Source: Luteibacter aegosomatissinici
GTDB taxonomy: Bacteria > Pseudomonadota > Gammaproteobacteria > Xanthomonadales > Rhodanobacteraceae
NCBI RefSeq assembly: GCF_023078495.1
Contig: NZ_CP095742.1
Span: forward strand, 434,001 to 498,000
Direction: 5' to 3'
DNA length: 64,000 bases
The translations under genes and the position numbers were made by a program. Positions within the stretch are counted from its first letter, which is position 1. Each line of letters begins with the position of its first letter. This document shows positions 53,511-62,132 of the stretch, piece by piece. The notes under the pieces were generated by a model. It was not told the DNA's origin. It made no database searches and worked only from the letters and a program-made list of their open reading frames with translations.

Positions 53511-54688
53511 CGGCCCTGCAGGATGCCTCCCAGCTACAGCTCGAACGCTTCCGTCGCGCATGGCGCGGCAGCGCGTTGCCGGGCTTCCTGAGCTGGTGGT
53601 TCGGCGAGCTGGCGAACCTCGTCCCTGCGCGTTGGCGGGATGCCTTTACCGGTGGGCAGCGCTGGTACATCATCGAGCGCGGCGAGGACGGGTGGATACT
53701 TCGCCGGGCTGGTGAAGCCACAGTGCTCGCCACTGCCGATGACATCGATGCCGTCGAACACCGCACGGCCCAGTTTTCACGCGTCCTGGCCGAGGCGGAT
53801 CCGGCCGACCGCCGCGTCGCCCTGGTGTTGCCGGCGGGCCATGTCCTGCGCCGCCGGCTTGTATTGCCTGTCGCCGCGCGCGACAACCTCCGCCAGGTCG
53901 TCGGGTTCGATGTGGACCGGCAAACACCGTTCCGCGCCGACGAGGTGCACTTCGGTGTACGCGACCTGGGTGAACCGGCAGGCGAAAACCGGTTCGCGGC
54001 GGAACTGGCGGCGACGCCGCGCAGTGCGCTCGATCCCCTGCTCGATGAGCTCGGTGCGCTTGGCATCACGCCCGACCGGGTCGATGTCGCAAAAGGCCAT
54101 GGGCTGGCTGGGGTCGATCTTCTTCCGCCGCAGCGCGCACCACGCCGCGTCGATCGCCGACGCCGCATCAACATCGCACTTGCCGTGGGCGTCATCATCC
54201 TGGCCGTGGCAGCCATGGCTACCTGGCTCCATAACCGTGCGGTCGCGCTGGATGCGATGCGCGCAGAGGTTGACGCCATGCAGGCCGATGCAAAACGCGT
54301 CGGCGCATTACGCCAGCGCCTCACCGAGAGTGCAGGGGCATCGGGCTTTCTCGCCAGGCGCAAGGCCGAATCGGCTGCCATCCTGCCGGTACTGAACGAA
54401 CTTACGGCTCGCCTGCCGGATGACACGTGGCTGGAGCGTTTCACGCTGAACGCCAGTGGGCAGATCGGCTTCCAGGGCCAGAGTCCCCAGGCAGCGCGTC
54501 TTATCGATGCACTCAAGGGGGCGAAGACCATCGCCGAACCCAGCTTCCAGGGCACGATCCAGACCGACCCGACCTCAGGCAAGGAGCGCTTTTACATGCA
54601 AGCGAAGGCATTGACGCCGAAGCCGGCCGCCGCGGGGGCACCCGTGCCGTCGGCCAGCACCGCGGGCCCGAAGGGGGCCGCACCATGA
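53507..54688 (+). CDS. gspL: Type II secretion protein GspL
   Basis: A 393-residue bitopic protein linking GspE to GspM. It has a cytoplasmic actin-like region (about 1-215), one TM helix near 223-243 (NIALAVGVIILAVAAMATWL), and a periplasmic ferredoxin-like part with PilN-like sequence (LPDDTWLERFTLNASGQIGF). It is close in size to XpsL. The last residues are Ala/Pro-rich. Overlaps gspK and gspM by 4 bases. Confidence 0.92.
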   Translation: MTALQDASQLQLERFRRAWRGSALPGFLSWWFGELANLVPARWRDAFTGGQRWYIIERGEDGWILRRAGEATVLATADDIDAVEHRTAQFSRVLAEADPADRRVALVLPAGHVLRRRLVLPVAARDNLRQVVGFDVDRQTPFRADEVHFGVRDLGEPAGENRFAAELAATPRSALDPLLDELGALGITPDRVDVAKGHGLAGVDLLPPQRAPRRVDRRRRINIALAVGVIILAVAAMATWLHNRAVALDAMRAEVDAMQADAKRVGALRQRLTESAGASGFLARRKAESAAILPVLNELTARLPDDTWLERFTLNASGQIGFQGQSPQAARLIDALKGAKTIAEPSFQGTIQTDPTSGKERFYMQAKALTPKPAAAGAPVPSASTAGPKGAAP

Positions 54689-55299
54689 TCACCGTGGCAA
54701 AGATGAAGCCGGGCGAGTCGCGTATCGCGGCTATCGTGTTGCTGCTCATTGCGCTCACGGCCGTGTATTTCCTGTTCATACACTGGTGGTTTGTCGCCCC
54801 GCAGCTCAGCATGGCCGATGAGATGGATGACCTGCGCGATACGCAGCGGCGTTACGCGGCAGCCATCGCCGAGCGCCCGCAGCTGGAAAAGCGCCTAGCC
54901 ACCCTGGAGCAGGGGCAGACGCGCAGTGATGCGTTCCTCGCGGGCGATGACACCAACGCCGCAGCGGCGGGGCTCATGCAGCGAGTCGTCGATGTGGCGG
55001 CGGCACACAAGGAAGATGGTGCCTGCGACGTGGTGCAGAAAATGCCCGTGCCTGCGCAGGACAAGGCAGGCGATCCTTACCGCAAGGTCACCGTGAACAT
55101 CAGCCTGCGCTGCCAGATGCAGCCCATGGCCGCGGTGCTGCACGATATCGAAGAAGAGGCACCTTACCTGTTCATCGAGGATTTCAGCATTTATCGCAAC
55201 CCGGTCGCCGCGCGCAACGGCGGCAATGCACCCCTCGAAGTCCAGTTCACCGTATCCGGTTACATCCATGCCGCGCGCGCGGCGAAGGCGGCCTCGTGA
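54685..55299 (+). CDS. gspM: Type II secretion protein GspM
   Basis: A 204-residue inner-membrane protein with one TM near residues 15-36, a short coiled-coil stretch (about 45-85, QLEKRLATLEQGQ), and a periplasmic domain containing two cysteines that might pair. It stabilises GspL. Sequence is weakly conserved in this family, so identification relies on topology and gene order as well. Overlaps neighbours by 4 bases. Confidence 0.9.
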   Translation: MITVAKMKPGESRIAAIVLLLIALTAVYFLFIHWWFVAPQLSMADEMDDLRDTQRRYAAAIAERPQLEKRLATLEQGQTRSDAFLAGDDTNAAAAGLMQRVVDVAAAHKEDGACDVVQKMPVPAQDKAGDPYRKVTVNISLRCQMQPMAAVLHDIEEEAPYLFIEDFSIYRNPVAARNGGNAPLEVQFTVSGYIHAARAAKAAS

Positions 55300-56066
55300 A
55301 CGCGGCGGGCCAGCGTCGCCTGACGCCCATCCTCGCCGGCATTGCCATCGCACTTGCCTGTACCACCGCCGCTTTTGCCGTCGGCGTGGGCCGTGGCGTG
55401 CACTGGGATGATCCAAACGCACCCGAGCCGTTACCGCCCGTGCGTGCCGCAAGCATGCCGGCGCCATCGCCACTGGCGAACTTCGCCGAGACCTGGCAGC
55501 GTCCGTTGTTCATGGCCGATCGCAAGCCGGTCGCCTCGACGGGGGGCGACGATAACGCGGCGAACATCGGTGATCTGGAACTGACAGGCATCATCATGAC
55601 CGATGGCCTGCACATGGCCCTGTTGCGTGACCGCGACAAGGGTACCGCCGTACGCGTGAAAGAAGGCGCCGCGCTGCAGGAGGGGCACTGGACGCTTGCC
55701 TCGCTCACGCCGCGCAGTGCCGTGTTTGATAACGGTGGCCAGCGACGCGAGCTCACGTTGAAGGTGGCGGCCCCCGATCCGCTCGCCAATGCGAAGCCGG
55801 GTGGCCCGACGCCGCCGGGCGCGCAGCCGCCACGGCCGCCGCAAGCCAGCGCCGATGATGGCGTCAGGGTTGTCCAGCCGCAGGGCGGTGGCATGACCGG
55901 CCCGGCGCTACCCCATCCACCGGCGTCCTCCGGTACGCGTAGTCCGCCACCGCGTCAGGACGATGCCGATCTGCAGCGGGCGCGTATCGAAGCCTTGAAG
56001 CAGGCGGTACAGAAGCGCCGCATGGAGCAGCAGCAGGAGCAGCAAAGGCAACAGGACGTCCGTTAA
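55296..56066 (+). CDS. XpsN-like type II secretion protein (GspC/GspN-type)
   Basis: A 256-residue protein with one N-terminal TM anchor (about 9-30). A periplasmic homology-region-like domain (about 85-170: LELTGIIMTDGLHMALLRDR, then VRVKEGAALQEGHW) resembles the GspC HR domain that binds the secretin. The C-terminal part is Pro/Gly-rich and ends in a Gln/Arg-rich helix. No separate gspC is present; in the Xanthomonas Xps system XpsN takes this position and is thought to replace GspC. Start is GTG 55296, overlapping gspM by 4 bases. Confidence 0.85.
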   Translation: MNAAGQRRLTPILAGIAIALACTTAAFAVGVGRGVHWDDPNAPEPLPPVRAASMPAPSPLANFAETWQRPLFMADRKPVASTGGDDNAANIGDLELTGIIMTDGLHMALLRDRDKGTAVRVKEGAALQEGHWTLASLTPRSAVFDNGGQRRELTLKVAAPDPLANAKPGGPTPPGAQPPRPPQASADDGVRVVQPQGGGMTGPALPHPPASSGTRSPPPRQDDADLQRARIEALKQAVQKRRMEQQQEQQRQQDVR

Positions 56067-56106
56067 TCGGCGCATCGCGCCCCCTCATGGAAAGAGGAAC
56101 ACGACC

Positions 56107-58251
56107 ATGCAAGCTAAGAAACTGGGGGTGGCGATCGCCACCGCCCTGCTCGCGACCGCCTGTGCACAGGCGCCATCACGCCTCGCAGGCAATCTCGAGC
56201 GGGAATCACTCGCCGACCTGGCACGGCCCGTTCCGGCGCCATTGCCGTTGCCAGCGGCGCCTGCCAGCACCGAGCCGGGAGAGCCCTCGCCTTCGGTCAT
56301 GCATGGGGCCGCCACCGTATGGCGTCCTAAAACCCTCGACACACCCAGGGCTGAAGCCAAAGGCGAGGGCACCCTGACCTTCAACTTTGAAGATCAACCC
56401 GTCGAGGCGGTTGTACGTGCGATCCTGGGCGATGTACTGGGCGCCAACTATGCGATTACGCCTGGCGTCACAGGTACGGTCTCATTTTCTACAGCACGTC
56501 CTGTTCACCGCGAGCAGGCCTTGCCCATTCTTGAGACGCTGCTTAGTTGGACCGGGAATGCATTGGTGCATCGCGAGGAACGTTACGACGTGATGCCTCG
56601 CCGCGACGCCGTCGCGGGCCGTGCCGTGCCTAAGCTTGCGGCAGCGGCACCCAGGGATGGCCATGCCGTGCGGCTGTTTCCATTGCGTTACGTCAGCGCG
56701 AACGAGATGGAGAAGCTGGTCGCACCGTTCGCAAGCGCCGATGCCATGCTCCTGGTGGACCCGGTTCGCAACTTCCTCGTGATGGCGGGCACTCCGGAAG
56801 AACTCGACAACTACGCGGCGAGCATCGAAACCTTCGATGTCGACTGGGTCAGCGGCATGTCGGTTGGCGTATTCCCGCTCAATCACGCAACGACGCGCGA
56901 GATTCTCCCTGGCCTGGAGCAGATGTTCGGGGCGAGGGGCAAATCGCCCGCGGCAGGTCTCGTGAGGTTCCTGCCCATCGAGCGAAGCAACGCGGTGGTC
57001 GTGATCTCCACCCAGGCGGACTATCTCGCGCGTGTTGGCGAATGGATCGAGCGCATCGATCAAGGCGGAGGAAACGAGCCGCGACTTTACGTCTACGATG
57101 TGCGCAACCTGCCCGCGAGCGATGTTGCGCGGCATATCGGCCAGATATACGGCGGCTATCTCTCCATTGGCGATTCCGCTGGCGGCGTGGCTCCCGGCCT
57201 GGCGTCCGGCCGAGTCGAAGGCGGGCTGGATGATGAAGCGGAGGACAACGCAGCTGAACGCCCACAAGTCGATCCGGATCCGGATTTTTACCAGGCGCCG
57301 TCCCAAGGCCTGGGTGGTGCCAACCATGACCTTCGCATTACCGCCGTCGATGCAAACAACCAGGTGCTGGTTCATGCAAGGCCAGCCCAATGGAAGGGGA
57401 TCCGCGATGCGATCGAGCGCCTCGACGCATTACCTCTACAGGTGCAGATCGAAACGCGCATTCTCGAAGTGTCGCTGCAGGACAACTTCCGCTTCGGCGT
57501 GCAGTGGTATCTCGAGGGCCTGGCGGGTAGCAGCGGCAGCGGCAAACCTACACAGCCCGGTAACCAGCAAGGCTGGGGCCTTGGCCGCAACCCGCCCGCG
57601 CGTGGCGGCGCCGATACGTTCTTCTATTCATTCATCAACAAGGACTTGCAGGCCGTCGTGCGTGCGCTTGAAGAGGATACGCATGCACGGACGCTTTCTG
57701 CGCCCTCGCTTGTGGTCGTCAACAACCGCCACGCGCAAATCCTTGTTGGCGACGAGGTGCCGGTTACCCAGACCTACGTGAATACGCAGTCGGGTGGCAG
57801 CAACGAAGTGGGGCAGGTCAGCTACAAGAAAACAGGTGTCATCCTGAAGGTTCGGCCGCGGGTCAACCCTGGCGGTCTTGTATACCTTGATGTCACGCAA
57901 GAGGTTAGCAAGGTCGGTGAGACGACAAACGCCTCGGGCAATGCACCGATCGAGAAGCGACGCCTGCAGACCGAAGTGGCCGTGCAAAGTGGCCAGACGG
58001 TGCTCTTAGGGGGCCTGATCCGCGAGATGGGAGCGCATGGCCGAAGTGGCGTACCGGGGCTGTCGCGAATACCGCTGCTGGGCCACCTGTTCGGCAACCG
58101 CTGGGATAACAACCAGCGCACCGAGACCCTGGTCCTTATTACGCCCCGGGTGATCGCCAGCGCCGAGGACGCCCGTCGCGTAGCCGACGATTACCGGCGG
58201 CGCTTCCGTTCACTTGAGCCGTTTGCAAAGAAGGCGGCGGGCGACGGGTGA
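56107..58251 (+). CDS. gspD: Type II secretion secretin GspD (lipoprotein, XpsD-like)
   Basis: A 714-residue outer-membrane secretin. It has a lipoprotein signal peptide with lipobox ATAC (C19), as known for XpsD; no GspS pilotin gene is nearby. Domains are N0 (about 90-170), N1-N3 (about 185-450) with an acidic insert between about 355 and 395, and the secretin pore domain (about 470-690). That pore domain includes LSAPSLVVVNNRHAQILVGDEVP and VLLGGLIREMGAHGRSGVPGL. It forms the outer-membrane channel for exoproteins. AGAGGA precedes the ATG. Last gene of the operon. Confidence 0.95.
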   Translation: MQAKKLGVAIATALLATACAQAPSRLAGNLERESLADLARPVPAPLPLPAAPASTEPGEPSPSVMHGAATVWRPKTLDTPRAEAKGEGTLTFNFEDQPVEAVVRAILGDVLGANYAITPGVTGTVSFSTARPVHREQALPILETLLSWTGNALVHREERYDVMPRRDAVAGRAVPKLAAAAPRDGHAVRLFPLRYVSANEMEKLVAPFASADAMLLVDPVRNFLVMAGTPEELDNYAASIETFDVDWVSGMSVGVFPLNHATTREILPGLEQMFGARGKSPAAGLVRFLPIERSNAVVVISTQADYLARVGEWIERIDQGGGNEPRLYVYDVRNLPASDVARHIGQIYGGYLSIGDSAGGVAPGLASGRVEGGLDDEAEDNAAERPQVDPDPDFYQAPSQGLGGANHDLRITAVDANNQVLVHARPAQWKGIRDAIERLDALPLQVQIETRILEVSLQDNFRFGVQWYLEGLAGSSGSGKPTQPGNQQGWGLGRNPPARGGADTFFYSFINKDLQAVVRALEEDTHARTLSAPSLVVVNNRHAQILVGDEVPVTQTYVNTQSGGSNEVGQVSYKKTGVILKVRPRVNPGGLVYLDVTQEVSKVGETTNASGNAPIEKRRLQTEVAVQSGQTVLLGGLIREMGAHGRSGVPGLSRIPLLGHLFGNRWDNNQRTETLVLITPRVIASAEDARRVADDYRRRFRSLEPFAKKAAGDG

Positions 58252-58272
58252 GGGCGGTAACATATACGCCGC

Positions 58273-60783
58273 ATGGCTGCCGTTTTCCCCATCACCTCGC
58301 TTCTGCCCGATATCGTCGCTTCGCTCGCGGAGCGGCCCCGGCTTGTGCTTGAGGCCCCTCCAGGGGCAGGTAAAACCACGCAGGTGCCGCTGGCCTTGCT
58401 GGATGCCCCATGGCTGGCAGGTCAGCGGATCCTCATGCTGGAGCCGCGACGTATCGCCGCCCGCGCGGCAGCCACCTTCATGGCCGGCCAGCTCGGCGAA
58501 GAGGTGGGCGCAACGGTGGGTTACCGCATCCGCTTCGAATCCCGGGTTGGCCCGCGTACCCGCATCGAAGTGGTCACCGAAGGCATCCTCGGGCGGATGA
58601 TCCAGGATGACCCTTCGCTTGAGGGTGTCGGCGCGGTGCTGTTCGATGAGTTCCACGAGCGGCACCTCGCAGGCGACCTGGGTGCGGCACTGGCGCTCGA
58701 TGTCCAGGCAAGCCTCCGGCCTGACCTCCGCTTGCTCGTCATGTCCGCAACACTCGAGGGTGAGCGCGTTGCGCAGTGGTTCGATGCGCCACGCATCACC
58801 AGCCCGGGGCGCAGCTTTCCCGTCGATTGCACGTACCCGCCCGCGCGCGCGCAGGAATCCATCGAGCAGCACCTTGCCCGAACCGTGCAACTGGCACTGC
58901 GTGAAAACGACGGCGACGTCCTGGCGTTTCTCCCGGGTCGTCGCGAAATCGAACGCACTCGTGGCATGCTCGAGCGGCTCGATGGCGATGTCGATGTCGT
59001 GGTGCTGCATGGCGAACTTTCCCTAGCCGAGCAGCAGTTGGCCCTTGCACCGGCGGATCCCGGCACGCGGCGTGTCGTGCTGGCAACCAACGTGGCCGAA
59101 TCCAGCGTAACGTTGCCAGGCATTCGTGCCGTGGTGGACAGCGGCCTCGCGCGCGAGCCGCGGTTCGATCCCAGCTCAGGGTTCACGCGACTCGATACCG
59201 TCACGATCTCGCAAGCTTCCGCGGACCAGCGTGCGGGGCGTGCCGGCCGCGTGGCCGCCGGGCGTGCTTACCGGCTGTGGCCGCAGAGCCGCCGGCTCGA
59301 ACCTTCCCGCACGGCGGAGATCGAGCAGGCCGAACTCTCTGGCCTGGCGCTGGAATTGGCTGGTTGGGGCAGCGATGCGCTGCCATGGCTCGATGCACCG
59401 CCTGCGGGCGCGATGGGCCAGGCGCGGGACCTGTTGCGCAGGCTCGGCGCCATGGACCCATCCCTGAAGATCACCGCACTTGGACGCGAGATGCTGGCGC
59501 TCGGCGCGACGCCAAGGCTCGGGGCGGCGGCTATGCGCGCGCACGTCGAACAACGGCCGCTGGTAGCCGATCTTCTGGCCCTGGCAGAAGCACGTTCCCC
59601 TTTGCGTGGCGATGCCGCGCGTAACGATGATTTCCGCCAGCGGGTACATGCGCTGCACATGTGGCGCGATGGGGGTGCACGTGCGGCGCGGCTTGCTTCG
59701 GCAGATACCGGCGCGCTCGCCGCCATCGACAAGGCGGCGACCGGCTGGCGTCGCCGTCTCGATATCAAGACCGCGGCCAGCGGTGTACCCGATGCCCACG
59801 CTGTCGGCGACCTGTTGGCCCACGCGTTTCCCGATCGCGTCGCGCGACGTGACGACACTCAGCCGCTACGTTATCAACTTGCGAGCGGACGCGGCGCGCG
59901 CCTTCACGAAAACAGTGCGCTCATCGGTGAGCCGTGGCTGGTGGTGCTCGATCTTCGCCTGGAGGCACGTGATAGCCTGATCTATGCGGCGGCCCCCCTC
60001 GATCCGGACGTGCTTGAGCGCGAGCACGCCGATCGTTTCGTCACTGAGCGTGTCATGCGCTGGGATGATACGCGCCAGATTGCCGAGGCCTTCGAGGAGC
60101 GCCGCTTCGATGCGTTGGTGGTTGCGCGGAAGCCAGTGCCGGTGCAGGGCGATGATGCACTCCCCGCATTGCTGGCCGCGGTGCGTTCGAAGGGCGTTGC
60201 CAGCCTGCCATGGACCGAACACGCCCTGCGGTTGCGCGCGCGCATCAATGCCCTGCGCACGTGGCGTCCGGAGCTGGGCCTGCCCGATGTCGGCGACGAA
60301 GCCCTGGGGGATGCCCTGGAAAGCTGGCTTGCGCCGTACCTCACGGGGAAGCGTCGCCTGGAGGCATTGCAGGCATCGGACCTTGGCGATGCCTTGGCCT
60401 CGCTGCTTGACTACGAGCAGCGACGAACACTTGATGCGCAGGCGCCTGAAGACCTTGCCGTGCCCAGCGGCATGACGCGTCGGCTGGAATACGGCGTGCG
60501 CGATGGTGATCCGGGTGCATCGCCGGTGCTTGCCGTGAAGCTGCAGGAGCTGTTTGGCCTGGCCGATACGCCGCGTGTCGCCGACGGACGCGTTGCGGTC
60601 ACGCTGCATCTTCTCTCACCGGCTGGCCGGCCCATCCAGGTGACGCAAGATCTCTCCGGCTTCTGGAACCGTACTTATCCCGAAGTGAAGAAGGAATTGA
60701 AGGGGCGTTATCCCAAGCATCCGTGGCCCGACGATCCCTGGACCGCCACCGCCACGCACCGGGCGAAACCACGCGGGACGTGA
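58273..60783 (+). CDS. hrpB: ATP-dependent helicase HrpB
   Basis: An 836-residue DExH-box RNA helicase. The Walker A motif APPGAGKTTQ has K34, the D125-E-F-H box is in LFDEFHERHL, and SAT (VMSATLEG) and motif VI (ASADQRAGRAGRVAAGRAYRLW) are present. A C-terminal HrpB-specific region extends to the end, with YPEVKKELKGRYPKHPWPDDP near it. Length is typical (about 810-840). Not to be confused with the type III HrpB regulator of plant pathogens. It begins 21 bases after gspD and may be co-transcribed. Confidence 0.94.
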   Translation: MAAVFPITSLLPDIVASLAERPRLVLEAPPGAGKTTQVPLALLDAPWLAGQRILMLEPRRIAARAAATFMAGQLGEEVGATVGYRIRFESRVGPRTRIEVVTEGILGRMIQDDPSLEGVGAVLFDEFHERHLAGDLGAALALDVQASLRPDLRLLVMSATLEGERVAQWFDAPRITSPGRSFPVDCTYPPARAQESIEQHLARTVQLALRENDGDVLAFLPGRREIERTRGMLERLDGDVDVVVLHGELSLAEQQLALAPADPGTRRVVLATNVAESSVTLPGIRAVVDSGLAREPRFDPSSGFTRLDTVTISQASADQRAGRAGRVAAGRAYRLWPQSRRLEPSRTAEIEQAELSGLALELAGWGSDALPWLDAPPAGAMGQARDLLRRLGAMDPSLKITALGREMLALGATPRLGAAAMRAHVEQRPLVADLLALAEARSPLRGDAARNDDFRQRVHALHMWRDGGARAARLASADTGALAAIDKAATGWRRRLDIKTAASGVPDAHAVGDLLAHAFPDRVARRDDTQPLRYQLASGRGARLHENSALIGEPWLVVLDLRLEARDSLIYAAAPLDPDVLEREHADRFVTERVMRWDDTRQIAEAFEERRFDALVVARKPVPVQGDDALPALLAAVRSKGVASLPWTEHALRLRARINALRTWRPELGLPDVGDEALGDALESWLAPYLTGKRRLEALQASDLGDALASLLDYEQRRTLDAQAPEDLAVPSGMTRRLEYGVRDGDPGASPVLAVKLQELFGLADTPRVADGRVAVTLHLLSPAGRPIQVTQDLSGFWNRTYPEVKKELKGRYPKHPWPDDPWTATATHRAKPRGT

Positions 60784-60892
60784 CACGACCGCGGCAGCGT
60801 ATCGGATTCTTCCTACATGACGACCGGGCGCGAACGCACGAGCTAAGACGGCAAACACCGGTATCGGTACGCGCCGTGAATCGGTGAAATGG

Positions 60893-60914
60893 AACATCCC
60901 TCGACATGGATGTT
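60893..60914 (+). promoter_or_regulatory. Hairpin just upstream of a GTG start
   Basis: AACATCC (60893-60899) and GGATGTT (60908-60914) form a 7-bp stem ending 6 bases before the GTG at 60921. No Shine-Dalgarno sequence is evident, so this structure lies where the ribosome would bind and might modulate translation. Confidence 0.4.
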
Positions 60915-60920
60915 TAACCC

Positions 60921-62132
60921 GTGGCCTCTTCCCGATCGGCTTCCGTGCGTGCACGCGCTTCGGTCACCATCGCCTTCCTGGGCGTCATGCTGGTCGCTTG
61001 CCCGACCTGGGCATCGCCCCCCCAGCCGGCCAACCGGTTTCATCTTGCACCGCGTGCCGGGGACGCATACCAGGCATGGACGCGCGCAGCGCTTCATCAA
61101 CTGACCGAGACGCCGTCCGCGAGCTTCGAGCCGTTCATGCCTGACCCCCAATGGGTTGCTGCACTTCTTGACGAACCGGCCTCGCCATACAGCGATCTTC
61201 GTCCCGCCGTGTTCTCCTCGGATGTGATTCGCGGGTTACCCGGGTCCATGCAAAAGCGCCGGGCCATCGCATGGGACCTGGGCCTCGACAAGGCGCTTAC
61301 CGGATACCAGGCCCGTGCCCAGCGCTTTTCGGCTGACGTTGAAACGCAGTGGCCTGCCGTGCGACCGCATATCATCAAGGCCGGTGTGAAGCCGTATTAC
61401 CTGCACCGGGCCCACGAGCACGGGGGCGGGGCCAGCTATCCTGCGCTGACGGCCGAGTTGGCCGTCGCGGCGCAGACTCTCCGCGATTGGGTGGATTCGA
61501 CACCGGAATCACTTCGTGATGCGGTGGGTGTGCGTATCGATGTGCTGCGTCGATTCGAAGCGACAGGTGATCGAGAGCCGCTTTCGGCGGACGATCTGGC
61601 GTACCTGGCCGATATCCTGCGCGGCGAGTTATCGATGTTCCGCGCGGGAAACGTGAATATATTCGGCCAACGCGAGCTGCCCGCGCCGTTGCGTATCGCA
61701 CGCGCGGCGGCCGCCAGCTGGTTGGCCGTGCGAACATCGGCAGCACCCGAATGCCACGAGGATGGCAGCGTGAATCGTTCGCACGCGGCTTCGCGCCCGG
61801 AGGATCCTGCGCGGCCCATGTGCTTCTCCGACGCGACCGACAGGGCAGTGTATGCGTGGTATCTGGCCGAGCGAAACCGGGAACTGGCCGCGACGCTGGA
61901 TACCTGTGAAGGCGGTCCGGTGTTGTGCGAACGGCTGCGCCGGGCCTTCGCAAGCGTGGCCCCCACCTGGATGGGTGCGTTCCCACGCGCTGTCATGCGC
62001 TACGCCAATCACGCCGAGGTCGCTGAATTGCTTATGGCGCAGGATGTGGACGCAGGTGCACCGGGCGATACCGCGTACCTGCATCTTCTCCAGCGGGCCC
62101 ATCTCCTTGTCTACCCAGGAGACCGTCCATGA
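60921..62132 (+). CDS. Secreted protein of unknown family, paralogue of the gene at 63040
   Basis: A 403-residue exported protein. Its Sec signal ends near residue 32 (TWA-S), though LVAC at 24-27 could also be a lipobox. The mature part is mainly helical with motifs shared by the gene at 63040: KRRAIAWDLGL, then ADDLAYLADILRGELSMFRAG, RELPAPLRIARAAA and FSDATDRAVYAWYL. Shared cysteines occur before the last block. The GTG at 60921 is the earliest possible start (an in-frame stop lies just upstream). Its 3' end overlaps the deaminase-like gene by 4 bases. I recognise no family. Possible roles are a co-secreted effector, scaffold, or periplasmic protection protein. Confidence 0.75.
   Translation: MASSRSASVRARASVTIAFLGVMLVACPTWASPPQPANRFHLAPRAGDAYQAWTRAALHQLTETPSASFEPFMPDPQWVAALLDEPASPYSDLRPAVFSSDVIRGLPGSMQKRRAIAWDLGLDKALTGYQARAQRFSADVETQWPAVRPHIIKAGVKPYYLHRAHEHGGGASYPALTAELAVAAQTLRDWVDSTPESLRDAVGVRIDVLRRFEATGDREPLSADDLAYLADILRGELSMFRAGNVNIFGQRELPAPLRIARAAAASWLAVRTSAAPECHEDGSVNRSHAASRPEDPARPMCFSDATDRAVYAWYLAERNRELAATLDTCEGGPVLCERLRRAFASVAPTWMGAFPRAVMRYANHAEVAELLMAQDVDAGAPGDTAYLHLLQRAHLLVYPGDRP

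Noticed and set aside
58273-60783. HrpB as a type III secretion regulator
   Set aside because: The protein is a DExH-box helicase; it shares only the name with the AraC-type HrpB of plant pathogens. No type III genes are present.
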